This document shows positions 36,086-44,145 of a DNA stretch of 64,000 nucleotides, one piece after another. Source of the DNA: JBKEDS01 sp047975545 (GTDB lineage Bacteria; Bacteroidota; Bacteroidia; Flavobacteriales; Flavobacteriaceae); the NCBI GenBank assembly GCA_047975545.1, contig JBKEDS010000008.1, positions 1 through 64,000 on the forward strand, read 5' to 3'. The notes beneath the pieces are model-generated. The model saw nothing but the letters and a program-made list of their open reading frames with translations, did no database searches and was not told the DNA's origin. Every line of letters begins with the position of its first letter. The stretch's first letter is position 1. The position numbers were made by a program, and so were the translations under genes.

Positions 36086-37264
36086 ATGAATAGTATGTAC
36101 TTTACCGAAGAGCATAGGCTTTTTAGGCAAAGCTTGCAGGATTTTTTAAAAAAGGAAGTGGTTCCGCATATTGAAAAATGGGAACAAACCGGTACCATAG
36201 ATAAATTTATCTGGGAAAAATTTGGCGATATGGGCTTTTTGGGTATTTCCTACCCTGAGGCTTATGGCGGCTTAAACTTGGATGTGTTTTATATGGTTGT
36301 ACTGCTCGAAGAGCTTCAAAAAATAAATTCCGGCGGTTTTGCGGCCGCTATTTGGGTACATATGTATTTGGCCATGACGCACCTAAACGCCGAGGGCAGC
36401 GAAACCATAAAACAACGTTACCTTGCCCCCAGCATTGCAGGCAAAAAAGTGGGCTGCTTGTGCATTACCGAGCCCTTTGGGGGTAGCGATGTGGCGGGTA
36501 TGCGCACCGAGGCCGTTGCACAAGGCAATTACTTTGTACTAAACGGCTCGAAAACCTTTATAACCAATGGCGTTTACAGCGATTATTTAATTGTTGCCGC
36601 CAAAACAACCCAAAATATTGGCAACAAGGGCATAAGCCTTTTTGTGGTCGATAGGGATACGCCGGGCATTACGGCCACAAAACTGAACAAATTAGGCTGG
36701 CGGGCTTCCGATACGGGCGAAATAGCCTTTGACAACGTAAAAGTACCTGCTGCCAATATGCTGGGGCGGGCCAATAAAGGCTTTTCGTATATTATGCAGC
36801 ACTTTGCTTTAGAGCGCTTAATTATGGCGGTTAATGCCCACGCACGAGCCGAGTTTGCCTTGGATTATGCACAACAATACATGTCGGAACGTATGGCATT
36901 TGGCAAGTCTATTGATAAATTCCAAGCGTTAAGGCATAATTTTGTAGACTGTTATGCCGATATGGAATTATGCAAAACCTACAATTACGCCGTTATTAAC
37001 CAGTTAAACCAAGGCAAGTACGTGGTTAAGGAAGCCACTATTTCTAAACTGAAATCTACCAAAATGGCCGATACCGTTATTTACCAGTGCTTACAGTTTT
37101 TGGGCGGTTACGGTTATATGGAAGATTACCCCATGGCCCGATTGCTCCGCGATAGCCGCTTAGGGCCTATTGGCGGCGGGACTTCGGAAATTTTAAAAGA
37201 AATTTTATCGAAAATTATTATCGATAAAAAGGAATACAAACCCGCAACGGAAAAAAATCAATAA
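36086..37264 (+). CDS. Acyl-CoA dehydrogenase family protein
   Basis: The product is a 392-aa FAD enzyme catalysing alpha,beta-dehydrogenation of acyl-CoA. The N-terminal helical domain, the middle beta domain (CLCITEPFGGSDVAGMRTEA and NGSKTFITNG) and the C-terminal helical domain are complete. The usual C-terminal catalytic Glu motif is replaced by GGGT (LGPIGGGTSEI). A Glu in FALERLIMAV near residue 245 matches the helix-G base used by isovaleryl- and long-chain-type enzymes. The start at 36086 (MNSMYFTEEH) is preferred over an in-frame GTG at 36080. Confidence 0.93.
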   Translation: MNSMYFTEEHRLFRQSLQDFLKKEVVPHIEKWEQTGTIDKFIWEKFGDMGFLGISYPEAYGGLNLDVFYMVVLLEELQKINSGGFAAAIWVHMYLAMTHLNAEGSETIKQRYLAPSIAGKKVGCLCITEPFGGSDVAGMRTEAVAQGNYFVLNGSKTFITNGVYSDYLIVAAKTTQNIGNKGISLFVVDRDTPGITATKLNKLGWRASDTGEIAFDNVKVPAANMLGRANKGFSYIMQHFALERLIMAVNAHARAEFALDYAQQYMSERMAFGKSIDKFQALRHNFVDCYADMELCKTYNYAVINQLNQGKYVVKEATISKLKSTKMADTVIYQCLQFLGGYGYMEDYPMARLLRDSRLGPIGGGTSEILKEILSKIIIDKKEYKPATEKNQ

Positions 37265-37292
37265 TTTTAAATTCAAAATCAAGAATTAATTA

Positions 37293-37336
37293 TATATTTG
37301 CAGCCCGAATGCTAAAGGAGAGGAGGTTAAGATACT
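37293..37336 (+). promoter_or_regulatory. rpsU promoter -7 box and strong Shine-Dalgarno sequence
   Basis: TATATTTG at 37293-37300 fits the -7 consensus TAnnTTTG, although no good -33 TTG is at the ideal distance. The leader contains aaaggagaggaggttaag. It holds AGGAGGT at 37321-37327, 9 nt before the ATG, with a second AGGAG just upstream. Almost no other gene here has such a site. In Flavobacterium johnsoniae bS21 has been reported to help sequester the anti-SD and rpsU to be autoregulated through its SD. Confidence 0.8.
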
Positions 37337-37531
37337 ATGTTAATAATACCCATTAAAGAAGGCGAAAATATAGATAGAGCGTTAAAGCGCTATAAGCGTA
37401 AATTCGACAGAACAGGTGTTAAGCGCCAGTTACAGGTACGTAAGCAATTTACAAAACCTTCTGTGGAGCGTAGGGCCGAAATGCAAAAAGCGCAATACAT
37501 CCAAGGGCTAAGAGATGCCGAAAACATCTAA
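37337..37531 (+). CDS. rpsU: 30S ribosomal protein bS21
   Basis: The product is a 64-aa basic protein, MLIIPIKEGENIDRALKRYK then FDRTGVKRQLQVRKQFTKPS. It is near the 16S rRNA 3' end in the 30S platform. A strong SD precedes it and an intrinsic terminator follows, so it forms a monocistronic or distal unit after the acyl-CoA dehydrogenase. In many flavobacteria rpsU sits beside xerC-hpf; here it is 15 kb away on the other strand. Confidence 0.97.
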   Translation: MLIIPIKEGENIDRALKRYKRKFDRTGVKRQLQVRKQFTKPSVERRAEMQKAQYIQGLRDAENI

Positions 37532-37553
37532 TGGCTACGTATAAAATAAAAAA

Positions 37554-37579
37554 AATCCCGCAATTAGCGGGATTTTTTT
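37554..37579 (+). terminator. rpsU terminator
   Basis: The arms aatcccgc and gcgggatt flank the loop aatta, and a T-run follows. It lies about 20 bp after the rpsU stop. An A-run on the other side may let it also serve the convergent DUF2851 gene. Confidence 0.88.
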
Positions 37580-37596
37580 GTTAAATTATATCCATT

Positions 37597-38865
37597 TCAC
37601 CCACTCAAAACCAAATTGCCTACGGCGCATTGTAAACACTTATTTTTATTACAATATTCTGTTTTAAGCTGGATTAGCGCCTGCGATTCCATGGCGGTTT
37701 TAAAAACTGGTTTCAAATTATTAAAGGCATCCACAATACTGTTTTTTTCCGATGCTATGGCTTGAATTGTATTTAGTATTTCGGTATTGGTATCGTTGTT
37801 TTTAGCCTTGGCATAACAAAACTTTAAGGGTAAAACGGTATTGATAAGCAATAAATCGACAAAGGGTTTGGATATGGCTTTGGCCATTGCCTTCGATTCC
37901 GTTTCAAATGTGTAATGGGTGTTCCAAAACGCACTGGCCTTTACCTGAAACAACGTGTAAAAATCGGTTACCGTATTGGTTTCCATTAATTTTGAAAACA
38001 AATTTTGGTGCCTACCGTACAAATTGGCCAATTGCGATAGCCGTATGGTTGGGAAATTGGTGGGGCGCAACCTAAAAAACTGTACAGGCAACGATGTTCG
38101 GGTTAGCCCGAATTTTAGTTTTAAAAACCTATATTCGCTTACCAAACTTTGGTAATAGGCATTTTGCACATCGGACTCCAACAAACCGGCCTGCCCGAAC
38201 AGCAGCGCTTCCAAAGCCATAATGTTGAACTGGGTTTTTCTAACTACCGAAAAATCGACCGACCGCGCCACACTAAAAAATGCTTCGCCATTTACTTTTA
38301 GCCCAAAGGTTTTGGCCAGCATGATAAAACATACTGTTTCCCAATCGTTTTTGGTGTTTTGCAACAAGGCTTGTATGTATTGGGCTTTTTGTTCCAAACG
38401 CTCAAAATACAAACGCTCCAACCAGTTGTCCAAAACAAAAGTGTCTACCGATGGAAAATCGGTTTCGCAATTAATCCATTTTTCTTTTCTATTAAAAAGG
38501 GCGTTGTAATTGCCCAATAATTCGGGCGCAACAACATGCTTTAGCTCCAAGGTGGGCATAACCTCGTTGTTATTTCTAAAAACATCGGTATCGTGTTCCC
38601 AAACCACATGTAAAATTACATTGTCGTAGGCCTTATCCTGCTCGTGGTTGTGCAAAAACCAATCGGATGACTTTATGTGAATTTCTACATTGCCCGCCCA
38701 AAGTTGCCCGCCTATTTTTAATTGGGCATTAAAAAAATCGGGACCGGCATTTAAGTTGTGCTGCCCTGTCGAGCGGATAATAATTGGTTCGCCAAGTGTT
38801 GTTTCCAAATTGGTTTTTAACAGTTTTTTGTGCTTCCAGACATAATGTAAAAAATCTTCTTGCAT
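37597..38865 (-). CDS. DUF2851 family protein
   Basis: The product is a 422-aa cytosolic protein with the family N-terminus MQEDFLHYVWKHKK and the block STGQHNLNAGPDFFNAQLKI. The next block is WAGNVEIHIKSSDWFLHNHE. It ends in a cysteine cluster (YCNKNKCLQCAVGNL) that could bind metal. The function is unknown. I prefer the ATG at 38865 over the upstream codon at 38880. In other flavobacteria it is often near a PspC-like gene; here that gene is 6 kb away. Confidence 0.9.
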   Translation of the reverse strand: MQEDFLHYVWKHKKLLKTNLETTLGEPIIIRSTGQHNLNAGPDFFNAQLKIGGQLWAGNVEIHIKSSDWFLHNHEQDKAYDNVILHVVWEHDTDVFRNNNEVMPTLELKHVVAPELLGNYNALFNRKEKWINCETDFPSVDTFVLDNWLERLYFERLEQKAQYIQALLQNTKNDWETVCFIMLAKTFGLKVNGEAFFSVARSVDFSVVRKTQFNIMALEALLFGQAGLLESDVQNAYYQSLVSEYRFLKLKFGLTRTSLPVQFFRLRPTNFPTIRLSQLANLYGRHQNLFSKLMETNTVTDFYTLFQVKASAFWNTHYTFETESKAMAKAISKPFVDLLLINTVLPLKFCYAKAKNNDTNTEILNTIQAIASEKNSIVDAFNNLKPVFKTAMESQALIQLKTEYCNKNKCLQCAVGNLVLSG

Positions 38866-38918
38866 CCTTAAATATAACATTTTTTAAAATATAGGAATGC
38901 TGTCTTTTTAAAGTTGGC

Positions 38919-38926
38919 TAACTTTG
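38919..38926 (+). promoter_or_regulatory. Candidate -7 box of the DUF2721 gene
   Basis: TAACTTTG matches TAnnTTTG, 15 bp before the ATG at 38942. No clear -33 TTG is at the ideal spacing, so support is partial. Confidence 0.4.
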
Positions 38927-38941
38927 TGCAAACTTAAAATC

Positions 38942-39343
38942 ATGGAACAACTAACCTTAACCACTCCGGCACTTTTGTTTTCGGCCATTTCGTTAATTAT
39001 GCTTGCCTATACCAATCGGTTTTTGGCCTATGCAGCGGTAGTCCGTAATTTGCACGACAAATATTCGGAAAAGCGCGATAAGCGCATTAAGGCTCAAATA
39101 GAAAACATAAAAAAGCGCTTGTACCTAACCCGCTCCATGCAAATTTTTGGTATTAGCAGCCTATTATTGTGCGTGCTTACCATGTTTTTAATTTATATCC
39201 AGCAACATATTATTGCGGTTTGGGTGTTTGGTATTGCCCTAATTTTACTCATTGTTTCCTTGGGGGTTTTAATCCTCGAAATCCAAATTTCGGTAAAGGC
39301 CCTGGAGCATCATATTAGCGATATGGAACGTGATGGGGAATAG
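38942..39343 (+). CDS. DUF2721 family membrane protein
   Basis: The product is a 133-aa protein with an N-terminal membrane helix (LLFSAISLIMLAYTNRFLAY) and a charged cytosolic hairpin (KYSEKRDKRIKAQIENIKKR). Two further helices follow, then a short charged tail. It matches DUF2721, whose role is unknown. The frame opens earlier at a GTG (38924), but MEQLTLTTPALLFSA is the better start. Confidence 0.85.
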   Translation: MEQLTLTTPALLFSAISLIMLAYTNRFLAYAAVVRNLHDKYSEKRDKRIKAQIENIKKRLYLTRSMQIFGISSLLLCVLTMFLIYIQQHIIAVWVFGIALILLIVSLGVLILEIQISVKALEHHISDMERDGE

Positions 39344-39404
39344 TTTTAATATTGAAATTTCGAATAAAAAAGAAAGAAAATAAATACAATTTTATATTTT
39401 TCAC

Positions 39405-39412
39405 TACTTTTG
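39405..39412 (+). promoter_or_regulatory. Candidate -7 box of the small K+ channel gene
   Basis: TACTTTTG matches TAnnTTTG, 59 bp before the start codon at 39471. No convincing -33 box is visible. Confidence 0.35.
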
Positions 39413-39470
39413 CTTCACCTCAATATAAACTTTCGTTATTTTTAGCCTACGATAAAACACCACTCGAAAT

Positions 39471-39902
39471 ATGATTATGGTACTCGTTTACGGCAGTATT
39501 TTAATTACCCTTAATGTTATCATTCAGGCTTACAGTAACGTGTATTGGTTTAAAAAAATAAAACCTTACTTCAGGAAAAACGCCATTACCGTAAAAAAAA
39601 CACTTCTGCTGTTAATTTTTTCGTTTTTGTTTTTCACGCTACTGCACACCTTGCATACCTTTATTTGGGCATTGGGGTTTTATTTAAACCCCGAAACAGC
39701 AAACGATTTTACCGATTTTCCCGAAACGCTATATTTTTCAATCGTAACCTTTACCACTTTGGGCTATGGCGATATTACGCTAAACTCGCATTGGCGGTTG
39801 TTGTCCGGGTTGGAAGCCATTAACGGTATTATGCTAATTGGCTGGTCCACCGCCATGATGTACTCGTTAATACAAAGCATCCATAAAAAATTGAAGGATT
39901 GA
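39471..39902 (+). CDS. Small potassium channel-like protein
   Basis: The product is a 143-aa membrane protein of the two-TM ion channel type. It has an N-terminal anchor helix, a second helix (about residues 44-68), a pore loop with the canonical filter TTLGYGD at about 95-101, and a final helix (EAINGIMLIGWSTAMMYSLI). It has no RCK or cyclic-nucleotide domain, unlike the channel at 31497. An ungated or membrane-regulated K+ leak is likely. Confidence 0.85.
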   Translation: MIMVLVYGSILITLNVIIQAYSNVYWFKKIKPYFRKNAITVKKTLLLLIFSFLFFTLLHTLHTFIWALGFYLNPETANDFTDFPETLYFSIVTFTTLGYGDITLNSHWRLLSGLEAINGIMLIGWSTAMMYSLIQSIHKKLKD

Positions 39903-39986
39903 TATGTATAGGTGAAAGATAAAAAACACAAAGGTAATGTTATAATTAAAATTGGGTGTAAGCTAAAAAAATTGCACAACAAACAA

Positions 39987-40553
39987 ATGAATGTCAGAAA
40001 AATAAATATTCAAGACACTGAAAAGCTAAAAGAAATCGGAAGACTGACTTTTGCCGAAACTTTTTCCTCGGAAAATAGCGAAAAGAATATGAAAGAATAT
40101 TTGGAAAACGGATTTTCAACGGAAAAATTGACTGCGGAACTGACCGACCCAAACGCTGAATTTTACTTTGCAGAACTTAACGGTAAAACTATCGGATATT
40201 TAAAAATAAACGTTGGAGAATCGCAAACCGAAATTAAGGACGAAAACGCACTCGAAATCGAACGGATTTATGTACTAAAAGAATTTCATGAAAAAAAAGT
40301 GGGACAAATTCTTTACGACAAAGCGATTGAATTGGCGAAAGAAAAAAATGTGGAATATCTTTGGTTAGGAGTTTGGGAACAAAATCCAAGAGCAATCCGA
40401 TTTTATGAAAAAAATGGGTTTAAAGCGTTTGACAAACACATTTTCAAGCTCGGAAATGATGAACAAACCGATATAATGATGAAATTAAAACTGAATAAAG
40501 AAAAACCAGCAGCCAACAAAGTAAGCGCAAAGAAGATAAAACACAAAACTTAG
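39987..40553 (+). CDS. GNAT family N-acetyltransferase
   Basis: The product is a 188-aa acetyltransferase. It starts MNVRKINIQDTEKLKEIGRL. The acetyl-CoA-binding core reads IERIYVLKEFHEKKVGQILY (motif A with a V-G-Q pyrophosphate loop), then LWLGVWEQNPRAIRFYEKNG. The C-terminal extension is basic (ANKVSAKKIKHKT). The gene is more AT-rich than its neighbours, which may indicate recent acquisition. The substrate is unknown. The frame is open to 39912, but the ATG at 39987 suits the family. Confidence 0.88.
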   Translation: MNVRKINIQDTEKLKEIGRLTFAETFSSENSEKNMKEYLENGFSTEKLTAELTDPNAEFYFAELNGKTIGYLKINVGESQTEIKDENALEIERIYVLKEFHEKKVGQILYDKAIELAKEKNVEYLWLGVWEQNPRAIRFYEKNGFKAFDKHIFKLGNDEQTDIMMKLKLNKEKPAANKVSAKKIKHKT

Positions 40554-40669
40554 CTTTGGTTACTGTTCGCGCCAAGCTAAAAAGTTTCGGCTCTAAAATC
40601 CCGCACTGCGCTTATATTTCACCATAAACACCCCTTTGCTGCTTTATCATTTAAACTAAAAACAAAAAA

Positions 40670-41752
40670 ATGGCCAAATCCACAAAAAAAGGCAACGCCA
40701 CAAAACGGATTACCTATATTACCCTAATAATTACGGCATTATTGTTTATATGGCATGTGCTGTCGGACAGACAAACCCCCAACACCGACCAAGCACGGGT
40801 TAAAGGCTTGGTACTGCCCGTAGCCCCTATGGTTAGCGGCTATGTTACCCAAGTTAATGTAGCCCTGCACAGCCAAGTAAAAAAGGGCGACACGCTTTTT
40901 ATTATCGACCAAACACCGTACAAAATTGCCCTAAACGTAGCCGAAAGCAACTTGGAAAGCATGACCCAATCCGTTAGCGCCGGCACCTCGTCCATTAAAT
41001 CGGCCGTAGCACGCCTAAACCGAGCCAAAGTACAGTTGGACCGGGCATCCAAAAACTGGGAGCGTACCAAAAAAGTAATACAACAAAACAAAGGCGCACT
41101 TTCGGAAGCCGACCGCGACCGCTCGGAAACCTCGTATTTGGAAGCCATAGAACAAGTAACCTCGGCCGAGGCTGCACTTGAAAAACAACAGGCTGCATTG
41201 GGCCCGACAGACGCCAACAACCCCAATATTAAAGCCGCTTTGAGCCAATTGGAAAAAGCCCAATGGGATTTATCGCAAACCGCAATTATTGCCCCTTCCG
41301 ACGGTATTGTGGAAAGTTTTAATATAGAAGAAGGCTATTTTGCCGGAGCTGGTAGGGCTTTAATATCGCTCGTGGCCAACAAAACCATTTGGGTACAGGC
41401 TAATTTAAAGGAAAACAACCTGTCCAACATGAAAATAGGCAATAAAGTAGGTGTTATTTTCGATATTAGGCCCGGTAAGGTTTACAAGGGCAACGTAAGT
41501 AGCATTGCCTATGGCGTAAGTACGGACAACACCAATGCCAGTAGTTTGCCCTCGGTAAAATCGGCACAAGGCTGGCTGCGCGACCCGCAACGGTTTCCTG
41601 TAATTATAAGCGTTGAGGACCAAGATATTTTAAAGCAATTACGCCAAGGCAGCCAAGCCGAGGTTGTAGTATATACGGGCAACAATTTTATTTTAAACGG
41701 ATTGGCGTCCTTCAGGATTTGGGTATTATCCAAACTATCGTATGTTAGGTAA
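40670..41752 (+). CDS. HlyD/EmrA family membrane fusion protein
   Basis: The product is a 360-aa periplasmic adaptor. A single N-terminal membrane helix (about residues 14-33) is followed by a biotinyl-lipoyl-like half motif (PVAPMVSGYVTQVNVALHSQ), a coiled-coil hairpin (about 80-180), the second lipoyl half (TAIIAPSDGIVESFNIEEGY) and a beta-barrel domain (VWVQANLKENNL region). It overlaps the next gene by 11 bp. With the DUF2955 protein and TolC-type lipoprotein it forms a tripartite exporter; the cargo is unknown. Confidence 0.93.
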   Translation: MAKSTKKGNATKRITYITLIITALLFIWHVLSDRQTPNTDQARVKGLVLPVAPMVSGYVTQVNVALHSQVKKGDTLFIIDQTPYKIALNVAESNLESMTQSVSAGTSSIKSAVARLNRAKVQLDRASKNWERTKKVIQQNKGALSEADRDRSETSYLEAIEQVTSAEAALEKQQAALGPTDANNPNIKAALSQLEKAQWDLSQTAIIAPSDGIVESFNIEEGYFAGAGRALISLVANKTIWVQANLKENNLSNMKIGNKVGVIFDIRPGKVYKGNVSSIAYGVSTDNTNASSLPSVKSAQGWLRDPQRFPVIISVEDQDILKQLRQGSQAEVVVYTGNNFILNGLASFRIWVLSKLSYVR

Positions 41753-42773
41753 ATTACGGCATATTAAACTTCAACTTAAAACCGACAGGGCTTTGCTGCG
41801 CTGTTTGTTCGGGGTTAGCTTTGCCCTGTTGTTGGCTACGGCGTTAAACCTGCCCGCACCGCACTTGTTGGCTATTTTAAGCCTTATGTTTTTGGGCAAG
41901 GGCAAAGCACGGCTTTCGGTAAAAAAAATGCTACTTATTTTATTGGCTTTTTTTGTTTTGGGCAGCATGGGCGAGTTTTTGGGCAAGTATTTAATCGATT
42001 TTCCTTTGGTTATCGTTCCTTTACTCGGGCTGTTTACGTTTTGGTCGTTTAGGTTAACACAAATACCCTCGCCCGTTAGGCTTATTTTTTTACTGTTTAC
42101 CCTTTTACTGTCGTTTGCCGGTATTCAGGCCAATTTTCTGGGCGGTTTTGCGCTGTCATTATTATTTACCTTGTTTGCGCTGGCTTTGTTTATTGTTCAG
42201 CTTTCGTTTTTATTATTTCCTTCCTTGCCCGAACAAGTATCGGATAAAGCAAAAAACCAAAGCTCCAGCTCCAGCTTAAACCCCGACAAACTGGCTTTTA
42301 ACAGCTTAATGGTGGTTTTGCCTATTATTGCGTTCTTTTTCACCTTTAACGTAAACGTTTTGCCCTTAACGTTCGCCTTTATTATCCTTTTAAGTTTCGA
42401 TCCCTTTGTTTACCAATCCAAAAAAGGTCCTGCGCTTATTATTGGTAATATTATAGGAGGCCTCGTGGGTATTTTGGCTTATAATATTTTGGTAGTTGCA
42501 CCAAGTTTTTTACTATATGCGTTTTTAATTATAAGCATTGGCGGGTATTTTGTGGTTCAAATTTTTTCCGATAAAAAAACCGCCCCCATTTTCGAACTTG
42601 CCTATAAAACTTTTTTTGTGGTTATGGGTACTATTTCGGTTTCCGAAAACAGTGCGGGAAGCACCATTGCCGAGCGTATTTTGCAATTGGGGCTTGCCGT
42701 GGTTTATGTAATTGTGGCGTTTAAGGTGCTTAATACGTTTAATAATCCCGAAATTGCGAATGAAACAAATTAA
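41742..42773 (+). CDS. DUF2955/FUSC-like inner-membrane protein
   Basis: The product is a 343-aa protein with about ten hydrophobic helices in two halves, separated by a Ser-rich loop (KNQSSSSSLNPDKL, about residues 170-185). The arrangement matches the DUF2955 and FUSC/YccS families, which pair with HlyD-type adaptors as aromatic-acid or drug exporters. It overlaps the adaptor gene upstream by 11 bp and the TolC-type gene downstream by 14 bp, so the three are translationally coupled. Confidence 0.78.
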   Translation: MLGKLRHIKLQLKTDRALLRCLFGVSFALLLATALNLPAPHLLAILSLMFLGKGKARLSVKKMLLILLAFFVLGSMGEFLGKYLIDFPLVIVPLLGLFTFWSFRLTQIPSPVRLIFLLFTLLLSFAGIQANFLGGFALSLLFTLFALALFIVQLSFLLFPSLPEQVSDKAKNQSSSSSLNPDKLAFNSLMVVLPIIAFFFTFNVNVLPLTFAFIILLSFDPFVYQSKKGPALIIGNIIGGLVGILAYNILVVAPSFLLYAFLIISIGGYFVVQIFSDKKTAPIFELAYKTFFVVMGTISVSENSAGSTIAERILQLGLAVVYVIVAFKVLNTFNNPEIANETN

Positions 42774-44124
42774 TCTGCATATTCTATTCCCCTTTGTTTT
42801 AATTGGCATGCTAACGTCTTGCGTTACGCAAAAAAACTTTACGCCGCCAAATTTGGAAAGCGATTATACACTTAACCAAAAAGCCGATACAACCAGTTTT
42901 GCCAACACGCAATGGTGGCATTTTTTTAACGACCCGACCCTAACCGATTTAATAACCGAAGCCCTGCAAAACAACCTATCGTTGCAAAACACGGTTATTA
43001 CGCTAAAACAATCGCAATTGCAATTGGATATTGCCCGAGCAGCGCTATATCCTGCCATAAATTACGGCGTTTCGGCATCGGCCACCAAAAACACCTTAAC
43101 CTCCGATATTTCAAATAGTGCTACCGTAGCCGGAAACGTATCGTATACCTTGGATTTATGGGGAAAAATTAAAAACCAAAACGAAGCCGCCCTACAAGCC
43201 TACTTGGCTACCGAAATGGCATATTACCAAGTAAAAGCTGCGTTAATTTCGCAAATTTCCAATCTGTATTTCACCTTGCGCGATGTGGACAATAAAATTT
43301 TGGTAGCCGAAAAAATGGATGCCTCCATGCAGGAATTCAAAAGCATTATCGATGCCCGTTACGATGGAGGTTTTATTTCGAAAGTAGATGTAAACCAAAT
43401 GGACATTCAAATAAAGGACGTAGAAATAACACTGCAAACCCTATTGCGTACCCGTAAACAATTGGAAAACGCCATTAGCATAGCCGTAGGAAGCACACCT
43501 AAACAAATACCAAGGGGTAAATTGTTGCAAGAACAAGTTTTTCCCAACGAACTTCCCACCGGGGTATCGTTGCAATTACTGCAACGCTTACCGTCCATAA
43601 TTATAGCCGAGCGCAAATTAAAGGCGCAACTGGCAACCGTTGGCGCTACCGAAGCCCTAAAGTACCCCGACCTAACGCTATCGTTAAACTTGGGAAGCCA
43701 ATTAACCAAACCCAGCATGTTGTTTGCCCAATTGGCGGGCGATTTGGTCGGGCCTATTTTTAACAAAGGAAAAATAAACAATGCCATTGAAATAGAAAAA
43801 GAAGCCTACCTTAAACTGGAAAACGAATACAAATTGGCCTATTTGGTAGCCCTTCAGGAAATTGAAGATGCCACCATTGCCATAAGCACTTATAAAAAAG
43901 AAGTTGCCATTAGGCAAGAACAACTAAATTTATCGGAAGAAGCCTTAGATTTGTCGTGGGTTAGGTACAACGAGGGCGTAAGTTCGTTTATCGAATTTTT
44001 AAACATCCAAAACGATTTGTTTGCGGCACAACTACAAGCCTCCGAAAGCTATAAACTACAACTGCAATCCGTAGCCCAATTATATTTTGCCTTGGGCGGC
44101 GGTTGGCAGTACAACACGAATTAA
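42760..44124 (+). CDS. TolC/NodT-type outer-membrane efflux lipoprotein
   Basis: The product is a 454-aa outer-membrane channel. The start at 42760 gives a lipobox, GMLTSC, with Cys21. Two OEP repeats are present (about residues 60-245 and 270-450), with hallmarks WWHFFNDPTLTDLITEALQN and the late LSWVRYNEGVSSFIEFLNIQ. It trimerises to form the exit duct for the HlyD/DUF2955 exporter. The frame opens at 42712, but that would place the lipobox too far from the N-terminus. Confidence 0.94.
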   Translation: MKQINLHILFPFVLIGMLTSCVTQKNFTPPNLESDYTLNQKADTTSFANTQWWHFFNDPTLTDLITEALQNNLSLQNTVITLKQSQLQLDIARAALYPAINYGVSASATKNTLTSDISNSATVAGNVSYTLDLWGKIKNQNEAALQAYLATEMAYYQVKAALISQISNLYFTLRDVDNKILVAEKMDASMQEFKSIIDARYDGGFISKVDVNQMDIQIKDVEITLQTLLRTRKQLENAISIAVGSTPKQIPRGKLLQEQVFPNELPTGVSLQLLQRLPSIIIAERKLKAQLATVGATEALKYPDLTLSLNLGSQLTKPSMLFAQLAGDLVGPIFNKGKINNAIEIEKEAYLKLENEYKLAYLVALQEIEDATIAISTYKKEVAIRQEQLNLSEEALDLSWVRYNEGVSSFIEFLNIQNDLFAAQLQASESYKLQLQSVAQLYFALGGGWQYNTN

Positions 44125-44145
44125 TTAACCCAAAATAATTATATT

